DNA from: Alviniconcha marisindica
Lineage: Eukaryota > Mollusca > Gastropoda > Provannidae
Direction of reading: 5' to 3'
Assembly: GCA_018857735.1 (NCBI GenBank)
Contig: JABMCL010002103.1
Location: forward strand, 1,292,001 to 1,356,000
Length of the DNA stretch: 64,000 nucleotides
The notes below the pieces were generated by a model. It made no database searches, was not told where the DNA came from, and saw nothing but the letters and a program-made list of their open reading frames with translations. The position numbers and the translations under genes were made by a program. Below, piece by piece: positions 46,180-56,314 of this stretch (the stretch's first letter is position 1; each line of letters begins with the position of its first letter).

Positions 46180-47266
46180 TTAAAAATAACTAATATGATT
46201 GTTCCCTGCTCTGATTTCAAGAAGATACATTTTTGTGGTAATCAATTTTTTTTAAATGTGTAAAATGCTCTGCTGATTGCTGGTGAGATAAGCACATCCA
46301 CTGTCTGCTTACGTGTGATAGCCATAGCCATGTCAGATACAGGATTCTGCAGACATGTACTCCCAGAAGAAAATTGTGGTTTGCATTGTATAAGTCATTA
46401 TTCTTCACTTTTGTTGATTCCAGCCATTGAAACTTTTTAATCCAGCTGGTCTGGCCCATGCATACAATTATTGCAGGATTGACACTTGATGTATATTTTA
46501 CCTCTTTTTTTATTTTATTGCAGGTGCACTAGTGACTGCATGTTTTATAGGGTACAGTGTGTATTGTGTACTCGAGATACCAGTTTGGGGTGTTAATGTC
46601 TGAACTGAAACCCATTGTACCATAGACTCAAATTTCACATTACCAGTTTAACTGCAACTACAAAGTAAATTTCTCAGGGCTGAATAAGTCCAGCCGTTGG
46701 AAAGATTTGTATCAATATTTATCCATTGTTCATTGATGAGCACATATTTTTTAGTATATCTAGCTCATGAAACAAATGTACTGTCAAAATGTGTGAAAGC
46801 AAAAGGTTGTGATCTGTGGGTCATAATTTTTTCTTTGTTGATAAGAAGAAAATGTGGCCTGCAGATGTTTTTTCATCAGTTTGGCAAATGTTTTACTGCA
46901 GATGATGTTTTAACCTCCAAGCACACAAAAAATTTAACCTGCGAAGGCTAGTTCCTTTGACACAGTTGTAACCATGAATTAGACAGACTTGTGATTAATT
47001 AGTGACTTTTGAACTAGTGTAAAAAATTTGTGAATGTGGAATTCATCTAGAGGTGACTGACGGATGTTGACAGGTCATTAAGATCCAAGAACTTAGGTTT
47101 TTTTTCAGAGCTTAAGCTTAGATTTCCTTTGGCTTTCTTTCTGTCTCTGGCATACATTTTCTAATTATCACCTTAGGTTAGGGTTGGTCTAACCCTCCTG
47201 TTTATCACTTCTGTGCAATTAAATGCTTGGACTATGGCTGTCCCCATATTCATTTGCTGCACTCTT
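46180..47266. other. No gene seen
   Basis: A+T-rich intergenic sequence between the membrane-protein gene and YBX. An 84-codon plus-strand frame (46697-46951) has no recognisable domain and no splice context. Confidence 0.4.
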
Positions 47267-47560
47267 TTACAGTTTCAGGCTGTTTTGGTTTGGTGATGTT
47301 TTCACCATTAGGCTTGCTGGTAAGCTACCAGTTTGGCTTGGGGCTTCATTCTCAGTGGATTGAACTGGAGATGTAACTAAGTAGGTTGCTCTTTGGGCAT
47401 CCAAGCAAGCCACAGTACCTGTTGATGTTTTGCCTGGTTGCCGTTTCTCAGGGCTAACTGAAGGAGAAACATTCTGTGCATTTTCCGGCTGTTCGACCAC
47501 CAGTGCAGTTGGTTTCACAGCAGTGATTTTTTGCCGTCCATCTTGTTGCAGTGAAATGCC
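47267..47560 (-). CDS. Uncertain minus-strand ORF, possible terminal exon
   Basis: An open frame of about 97 codons ending TAA at 47267 reads as a Ser/Pro/Thr/Gln-rich, probably disordered tail (PENAQNVSPSVSPEKRQPGK, then VTSPVQSTENEAPSQTGS). Upstream stops in the frame are followed by CCTAGTAG, which could serve as an acceptor near 47575. No partner exon, poly(A) signal or known family found. Confidence 0.2.
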   Translation of the reverse strand, partial: GISLQQDGRQKITAVKPTALVVEQPENAQNVSPSVSPEKRQPGKTSTGTVACLDAQRATYLVTSPVQSTENEAPSQTGSLPASLMVKTSPNQNSLKL

Positions 47561-47984
47561 AAGTTTTCACTACTAGGTAAATATAGCACTGTGTTTGGCC
47601 AGCAACCCAACTGGCACAGTCCATCCTACTTCTAGCGTATGCCAGTCCACTGCACATGTGCAAACATTTAAGCCAAAGGGGTGTATGGGTGCTGCCAGTG
47701 TCTGTATTTACTTGACCCTTCCAATATATTAGGTCAGAGTTGTGCTGGAGGCTCTGCTACTTAGGTATACACAGGGAGATAAGCCACAACACCCAATTTT
47801 GTCATATGCAGGTGGACCGATTGGTTATTGTTATTGATTGCTTTTATGTGGCACTCTCACTCATTGCATTTCATATGATTTTAGAGTATGCTGGGTTTAA
47901 TATTTTCATAAGCCACCAAACATGGACAACAGGATCTTGTGCATCAGACTGTGATTGTTTTGCACACACACACACATATATATA

Positions 47985-48270
47985 TCATTGTCAGGTAACC
48001 AGTGTATCATGTGAATCTATTGTAGTCAGTCTCTGTATCAGTATACTGTCAGGTAACCAGTTGCATCAATCTATTGTCAGGTAATCAATCACTGCATCGG
48101 TCTGTTTTCAGGTAAACCAATCACTGCATCAGTCTATTGTCAGTGTTAAATAATCAGTCTGTTGTTAGGTAACCAGGCACTGCATCAGTCTATTGTCAGT
48201 GTTAAATAAAATAATCACTGCATCAGTCTGTTGTTAGGTAACCAGTCACCGCATGAGTTTCTTGTTAGAT
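47985..48270. repeat. Degenerate 33-40-bp minisatellite
   Basis: Units with CACTGCATCAGTCTATTGTC followed by AGGTAACCAGT, about seven copies. Confidence 0.9.
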
Positions 48271-48446
48271 AAAAAACAAAAACTGTTGCTTCAGTCTGTG
48301 ACAGTGTTTTGGGCAGAGAGGACTGAATATGATTTTGGGGTCAGTGCATTCGCTGTAGAAGTGGAATTGTAAAGGAGACACTTAGCAATTGGGTAGCCAC
48401 CTTGTGCTTTGCTTTCCTGAGCAAAGGAGTCCAGTTTTTTTTAGTG

Positions 48447-49468
48447 GACTGGGGCCTGTAGTGCTCCAGAGTGGACTGGGACCTGTAATGGACAGGGGCC
48501 TGTAGTGCTCCAGAGTGGACTGTGGGTCCTGTAGTGGACTGGGGGGCCCGTAGTGCTCCAGAATGGACTGGGTCCTGTAGTGCTCCAGAGTGGACTGTGG
48601 GTCCTGTAATGGACTGGGGGGGCCTGTAGTGCTCCAGAATGGACTGGGGCCTGTAGTGCTCCAGAGTGGACTGTGGGTCCTGTAGTGGACTGGGTCCTGT
48701 AATGGACTGGGGGGCCTGTAGTGCTCCAGAGTGGACTGGGGGGCCTGTAGTGCTCCAGAGTGGACTGGGGCCTGTAGTGCTCCAGAGTGGACTGGGGCCT
48801 GTAGTGCTCCAGAGTGGACTGGGGCCTGTAGTGCTCCAGAGTGGACTGGGGCCTGTAGTGCTCCATAGTGGACTGGGGGGGCCCGTAGTGCTCCAGAGTG
48901 GACTGGGGCCTGTAGTGCTCCAAGTGGACTGGGGCCTGTAGTGCTCCATAGTGGACTGGGGGGCCTGTAGTGCTCCATAGTGGACTGGGGGGCCTGTAGT
49001 GCTCCATAGTGGACTGGGGGGCCTGTAGTGCTCCATAGTGGACTGGGGGGCCTGTAGTGCTCCATAGTGGACTGGGGGGCCTGTAGTGCTCCATAGTGGA
49101 CTGGGGGGCCTGTAGTGCTCCATAGTGGACTGGGGGGCCTGTAGTGCTCCATAGTGGACTGGGGGGCCTGTAGTGCTCCATAGTGGACTGGGGGGCCTGT
49201 AGTGCTCCATAGTGGACTGGGGGGCCTGTAGTGCTCCATAGTGGACTGGGGGGCCTGTAGTGCTCCATAGTGGACTGGGGGGCCTGTAGTGCTCCATAGT
49301 GGACTGGGGGGCCTGTAGTGCTCCATAGTGGACTGGGGGGCCGGGTAGGGGGCTCCATAGTGGACTAGGGGGCCTGTAGTGCTCCATAGTGGACTGGGGG
49401 GCCTGTAGTGCTCTATAGTGGACTGGGGGGCCTGTAGTGCTCCAGAGTGGCCTGGGGCCTGTAATGGG
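48447..49468. repeat. 29-bp minisatellite, open in three minus-strand frames
   Basis: About 33 copies of CCTGTAGTGCTCCATAGTGG followed by ACTGGGGGG. Because 29 is not a multiple of three, each minus frame cycles through three decapeptide-like readings every 87 bases and none meets a stop, giving apparent ORFs of 305-386 codons. The right two-thirds is very homogeneous, the left third has CAGAG and length variants. Not a gene. Confidence 0.97.
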
Positions 49469-49479
49469 GAGCTGGCAAC

Positions 49480-50850
49480 TGAAGCACAGCTGGCTGTGTG
49501 CAGGTTTTGAAGTTTGTAAATAAATCCGCTGTGAGGTGCCACTGTTGAACTAAATCACTTTATGGTTTTTGTACTAACAAGATAACCACCTACTTATCAA
49601 GGAAATCCATTTGATCTTTGAAATAAAGTTGTTATACATGTATAAATGTTGATTGTTTTTTGTGTTGTATTTTGTGTTGATGTGCAGACTGAACTACAGC
49701 TGGTTTGATTAGCAAATGGCTGGCCGAAATGGTTTCATCTAGAACACTGTCTAGCTACACCATCATGCAGGCTGTCCAAATAGTTGATCAGTCACTGTCA
49801 TTTCCTCTCCAGTGGATGGTTTGTGAGGCAGATAGATGGAAATATGTTCACTAAAGTTGCTAGGTAAACACAGGCACTTGCTTATTTCAAGTACAGTTTG
49901 AACAGAGCAGCGACAGAAAATTTGGTGGAGCATTGGTCCCAAATGTGTATTTTTCCATGTAAAATGTACATATCTGGTCATACTTACTGAAATTATAGCA
50001 GTAAGCACTTTTCAGTACCTTTCTGAAAGACCTGCTCCATGGACAAAAACTTGTTTAACTCAGGGGAGAAAACTCTTCAAAGCCTTTTTCAAGCCCCACA
50101 CTCCAGACTTTAGTGAATAGGAGTAAACAATTTTTGATGCCTTGTTCAAGCCCACACTCCAGGCATCAGTGAATAGCAGTAAACACTAATGCCTTTTTCA
50201 AGCCCACTCCAGAGAATGACAAAACTGGACTTTTGAGTCATCATTTTGCAGGGATGGGAGGAAACCCTCTTCCAGGGCTCCCCATTTTTCATAAATAGGG
50301 GGAGGGGGTGGACTCCATCTTGGAACTTAAAAAAGATATTTTCGCCCTCTTCAAAAAATTCTAAAGGGTATCCATTTTGATGTTGTTTGGTTTTGTGTTG
50401 TTGGGTGATTTTGTGTGTGTGTGTGTGTGTGTGTGTTTTCATGCATTTTTGTTTGTTTATAAAAATAAAAATTAAGTTTTGTGCAAGTGCTTTGACTAAG
50501 ACTTGAATGAATCAGATCTGGAATCAGAGAGGTCCTGCACAGATAAAAACAAAGGCCACTCCAAGCTGGGAGTAAAGTGCTGTTACAGAAATCTCAGCTT
50601 TCTCCAGACTTCTGCACATCAACTTACTGAATGTGGAAAGTTCACTTATGATTTTTGTTGTTGTTGCTTTTTGTAAGCTTGTGGCATTCAATGACTGGAG
50701 CAGCTCAGCACAGTTATACTGTATTTAATAAGAAAACACTTCTTTTTTTTATGAAACTTTTATTACAAATATGTCAAGAAAAAAAAAAGAAAAAAGAAAA
50801 AAAAGGGGGGGAGCAGATGAAACAAGAACTAGTTGACTACAATAAAATCC
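49480..50850. other. Intergenic; short tandem repeat at 50083-50215
   Basis: No gene seen. Contains three copies of TTCAAGCCC-CACTCCAG-AGTGAATAG-AGTAAACA-type units at 50083-50215 and a (GT)n at about 50412-50436. Confidence 0.5.
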
Positions 50851-50858
50851 TACCAATA

Positions 50859-50864
50859 TTTATT
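50859..50864 (-). terminator. Candidate poly(A) signal of YBX
   Basis: TTTATT on the plus strand (AATAAA on the minus), about 680 bases past the YBX stop. A second lies at 50759-50764. Confidence 0.45.
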
Positions 50865-51542
50865 TACTTTAACTAGATGTTTCATTTCCTAACAAAAAAA
50901 AAGACCATTTTCCTTTTGTTGCTTTTTTTCTGCGCACGTTAAAATGTTATTTAAATACATTCAATAACTGCCATTTTCTTCACACACAAACTGTCAATCA
51001 TTTTCAGGCAGTTTGTTTGCAGAAGTCAGTATATCCACAGAACAATATTCTCATTCTGGATGGAGTGTCCACTTAAATGAGTATGTAATTACTGCAAACA
51101 GCATCAGCTGACAAAGAGGAAACAGCCATGGATACAAGTTTTTATATTGTAGCATCTCAGAATGGCCTATACTGACTTTTGCAAATAAACATTGCAAACA
51201 ATTTTTAAAATCCACTCAGTAACATTAACAAACTAAACGTCGTTAAACTTTTAGTTCGAATCCATGTCTAAAAATAAACTGAAAAAAAGGAAAAACCATC
51301 TAACAGGTTCTCCTTTTTTTTTTTGTCTTTTCTCTTTTGCATAGACAATAAGCAAGGCCACCTCAGTATATAACTTTAAGGTCAATGTTGTCGTGCGTTC
51401 ACATTCCCCATAAGTTGTCAAAAGTATTGCTTTATACTGAGGTGATCTTACAAAACTAGTTTGTTTCTCTGCATTTAAAAACACTCAGATGTTCTAATGA
51501 CAGCAATAACCAGAAGATGGAACAGCTGATGGAAGTTGACGT

Positions 51543-51641
51543 TCACTCTTTGTCGGCAGCCTCAGTGGTAGCTTCTGCTTTGGCATCACCACTTCCCTTT
51601 TCCACCTCCTTTTGTTCAACAGCCTGCTTCGTCTCCTCCAC
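51543..51641 (-). CDS. YBX1: YBX exon 8 and stop
   Basis: 32 codons, [16 protein letters not shown] to AADKE, then TGA. Acceptor CTTGGTGCAG. Glu/Ala/Lys-rich like other YBX C-termini. Confidence 0.88.
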   Translation of the reverse strand: MEETKQAVEQKEVEKGSGDAKAEATTEAADKE

Positions 51642-54600
51642 CTGCACCAAGCAAGTTTTCACTTCACTCTACTCTTCATGACCCTTCACTTCACTCTTCA
51701 CATCCTTTTACTTCACTCCCACTCTTCATGACCCTTCACTTCACTCCCACTCTTCCTGACCCTTCACTTCACTCTTCACACTCCTTTACTTCACTCCCAC
51801 TCTTCATGACCCTTCACATCACTCTTCATACTCCTTTACTTCACTCCCACTCTTCCTGACCCTTCACTTCCACTCTTCATGACCCTTCACTCTGCATACT
51901 CCTTTACTTCACTTCCACTCTTCCTGACCCTTCACTTCACTCCCACTCTTCATGACCCTTCATTTCACTCTTCATACACCTTTACTTCACTCCCACTCTT
52001 CATGACCCTTCACTTCACTCTTCACACTCCTTTACTTCACTCCCATTCTTCATGACCCTTCACTTCACTCCCACTCTTCACTTCATTCTCACTCTTCACA
52101 GTCCTTAACTCCCATTCTTCACACCAGTCCTTCACTTCACTTGTATTCTTCACACTCCTTCACTCCCACACCACTATCATTGGCGGGAGCTGCCACAAGT
52201 ATAATTTTTGTCGCGCCAAAACGTTTGTTGTGACAAACATGTGTCTGTTGCGCCAAAACTTTTGTCGCAACAAAAGATACTTGCATAATTTTGTCGCGAC
52301 AAAAGACACGTTTTTTCACAACAAACATGTGTTTGTCGCCACAAATATTTGTCATGACAAAAGTTTTGTTGCAACAAAACCACAGAAATTTTAAGTGAGG
52401 ATCAATCACAATGACTCCCTGTCAAAAAATCTAAGGGTCAAACACATTAAACTGGGGGTCACAACACTGAAAAAGCCTATATGATTACGAATATTCAGTT
52501 GCAAACAAAACAAAAAATTACACACAAATGTTCCATCATTACTATCTTCACATTTAGTCAACGATACAGTCCTTTCAATTTGAGTCATTTTAGAAGTGTT
52601 CATTCTTTCAAATTCATAACAGAAAAAAATTAATCTGTCTCCATGACACCAGCTTGGCAGCCATATTGGAAAGGAAGACAGATGAACACCTCCACTTTTG
52701 AGAGGTTTTGGGTGTGTGTTCCAGTCACAGGTCATCAAATCTTCACCATTACAATACAGAGGGAAGGAAACCAGCTCTTTAAACGTAGAATGGACCATTA
52801 CCAGGAACACTCAACCCAAGTCCTGCACCACTCTACTTTTAGCCCTCCACCAAAGGGCTAACTAACCTTGTTGGTACGACGGTATCCTCCCTGACCACGA
52901 CCTCCCCGGCCACGACTACGACCTCCACGGGGTCCACCACGTCCATAGCCTCTGGGTTGGTAGTAGCCGGGTTCATAGTAGTCACGGCGATTCATCCCAT
53001 AGTTGTAACGCTGGAAGGGGCGGCGGCGAGGGAATGGAGCCTGAATGAATGTTGTACCATTTAATAAACCAAGCTGCCAGCACCAAAGTTTGAAAATCTA
53101 CATTTGAACTCCTACAATTTTCGAAAAATGTTTGCCACACTAAATATTTTAAAGGACTATCACTCAACTTGTGTGAAGTGGTTGAACAAAATTATTAAAT
53201 AATTTTTGAACACATGCTTCATCCAGTACAATGAAAGCCACAACACATTTTTATATGGAAACAAAATCTTGCCATCTGACTAAATAGGCACTGCCAGGGA
53301 ATCCCCAAAGAGGGCTCTATTAAAACTCCCACACTGCCAGTCACCCAATCTGTTTAACCCATTCGCAATGTCACAATGAACATTCCGCCTGCACCTGTGA
53401 AGAGTGGGACACCATTTCCCACACTACAAAACAGCAATGGACCAAAAGACTGGATGACACTCAACAAAAGTATTTGTAATGGTATGTATTCAGTTATGAG
53501 TGAGATCTGCAATCAAATGAGGCAATGCTCAATCACCCCAAATCATCAGGCATTCCACCAGTCAACACAGCACCATGCTGTCATCAGGTTGAACGTTCAT
53601 GAGGAGACTGGCTTCAGCTCAGTGCTGAACCCTCTACTGTCAGCCCTCCCTGTCGTGCGCAAGTCTCACCTGGTCCATGTAGTAGTCAGGAGGTATCATG
53701 GGACCACCCTGGTAGCCATCAAAACGTCTGGGGCCGCCACCGAAGAAGCGGCGAGGGTAGTAGCCACTGCCACCACGACGTCGACGCCCACCTCTCTGTC
53801 CCTGTTCCTGCTGCTCCTCCTGCTCCTCCTCATCATCATCAATCTCCTTGTCGTTGTTCTGCACACACAGTGCAGCACATCCGTCAGCCCAACAACTTCA
53901 CCCCACTTCTCCCCAGTCACAACTCCACTCAGGCTGATGGCAAATGCTTTACTACACATTACTGCAGGGTTTGCTTGTTACTGTTTTCCAATTTCATCAA
54001 CACACAATTGAAATTTTATGATTTAAATATCATTTGCCATGGTGTATGGTGCACTGTGTGCCTTCGGAAGTGGGTTGGGTGGGGGAAGGTGGGTATGTTT
54101 ATTTGTGTTTGGAGTGGGTTGGGTGGGGGGAAGGGAGTATGTTTATTAGTGAAGTGGCCTGGGTAGGGGAGGAGATCCTGGCATGCACATTAAAAAATCA
54201 GTTTCAAAGCATAATTTTCTTGATGCGTCAGTGGTGCATTAGTCCCTGAAGTTTGACAGAACAAAGCAGAAGGGAAAGAGAACTGTGACTCACTCGACGT
54301 CCGCCTCTCCTGTAGCCACCCCCACCTCCTCCACCTCGGTACCAACCACCACGACCTCCATTTCGGTAGCGTCTGCGATCTGCCGCATACTTGCTGCCTT
54401 GGACGTTGGTACCATTGGGCCCAGTGACGTTCGCCGCTTCATTGCCCTGAAGACAAACAACAATCAGCTTAAACAGAACTATGAACCTAAATCATTTCTT
54501 CTGTTTGTTGGTGGATCACACTGCTAACTCAGCTGTGCCAAAAAATGTGTCAACTCATAAATACTAAGCAACCAAAAAGTAATTGGATATTAATGTCCCG

Positions 54601-56267
54601 TCAACCATGCAGGGTCACCTCGGGACAATCAAACTTCATTCCATTTCAAAACTCTTCTCATAATAGATGTGATTTGTAAACCCTTACTCAAGTCAAATAT
54701 AAAAAATAAATATACATGTATACACAAACATCAAACTTTCAAAGAGTTATCCCCTTATTAATATATATAATACAACTTGTAACATATATGTTTTTTTAAC
54801 AAGGCATTAACTGTTTGAAATTTGTAATATATGCTTTTTTAACAGGAACCAACTCTTTGAAAATGTGGGTTTGTGTGTGTGTGTGTGTGTAAAGGGGGGG
54901 GGTGTATAGAGGTAGATAGACACACACACGATACTTGTGGACCTGGCTTGCAATATATATGACACATGTATGGAGTGGACCTGGCTGGCAATACTAATAT
55001 GCCCTAGCTGTGTAATACAAGGCTTGTATATATATGTAATACATGCCTCGGGCATGCCACTATTGTCAACAAGTCTTTCTGACTTACTGGTTATCAAAAC
55101 AAGACTTCTTTAAAAAAAAAAAAAAAAAGGAATAAATAAAAATAAAAAGGAATAGGCAGAAACAATAAAAAGCCTATAGCTTAACCAAAACTGGCAAATT
55201 TTCAGGACAAAGGGCCATTAGCAGAAATGGACAGGACAGAAAAGAACAACAGACCAGGCAGAAGAAGAGATAGAAAAGGGGAATCAGATGATAGCCCAGA
55301 TTCCAGACAGGGGTGAAGACACTGAATCATTGATAAACACTACATCAGTCAAAGAATGATGTCACTGCTGATATCTCTACTGCATTTTCAGCAAGCCAAG
55401 GCACTGCATTAATAAAAAATAAAAATGGAAGCAAGCATGGAAACAGCCAAATCATGACTGCTAATTTTTCATATGCTCAGTTGTTAACACCTCTCTCTTT
55501 GCAGTGACTCATTCTCATATATACACACATACTTAAATACTATCTATAGTTAATAGTGTCAATACTAGCTTTTTGCCCTGTTGTTACCTGACCAAGTGTG
55601 TTGCCTGCTATTTTGGTGCATGTGTTCACATGCACTGCTATTCTGGTGTGAATGTGTTGGCATGTACTGCTATTTTGCCATTTTTGGTACGAATGTGAGT
55701 GTTTTCACACGTACTGCTGTTTTGGTGTGAGTATGTTTGGTGTGACTGTGTGTGTTGACATGAACTGCTATTTTGGTGTGAGCGTGTTTGGTGTGACTGT
55801 GTGTTGGCATGGACTACTATTTTGGTGCGACTGCGAGTATGTTGGCATGGACTGCCATTGTGTGCTGGCAGTGGCATGTACTGCTATTTTGGTGTGTGTT
55901 AGATGGACTGCTATTCTGGTTAAGTGTGTTGACATGGACTGCTATTCTGGTGTAAGTGTGTTGGCATGGACTGCTATTCTGGTGTGTGTTGGCATGTACT
56001 GCACAGGGGGCTGGGTGTACCAGGATGGGGAGGAGGGGGGGGGGGGGGGGAGAGAGAGCAGCTATAGATGGCTGCAAGCTGGTTGGGTTTAGCCTGCTGA
56101 AGATAATTTTTACTATACAATCATCAGTAATACTAGTAGCATTAACAGTTGTATCTCAGGACACATGTAGGCCTCTGCAAAGGCTGTTCTTAAAGGTCTG
56201 GTATGACTGTAAAGCACATATTTGTACCCCTCACTCTTCTTTTGTTGTTGCACTTGTAGCCACTGTT

Positions 56268-56314
<47 letters not shown>

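Noticed and set aside
46697..46951. 84-codon plus ORF
   Set aside because: A/T-rich chance frame with no family resemblance or gene context.
48382..49542. Minus-strand ORFs of 305-386 codons (proline/histidine/tryptophan repeats)
   Set aside because: They are three phases of a 29-bp tandem repeat without stops. No start context, splice sites or domain; the peptide has no meaning beyond the DNA repeat.
51655..52165. Polypyrimidine array read as a giant splicing tract of YBX
   Set aside because: The CT-rich strand is the plus strand, whereas YBX is transcribed from the minus strand, so the transcript would be purine-rich here.
53376..54011. Plus-strand 211-codon ORF over YBX exon 6
   Set aside because: Shadow of the minus-strand YBX exon; the minus frame has cold-shock-family sequence, splice sites and correct phase.
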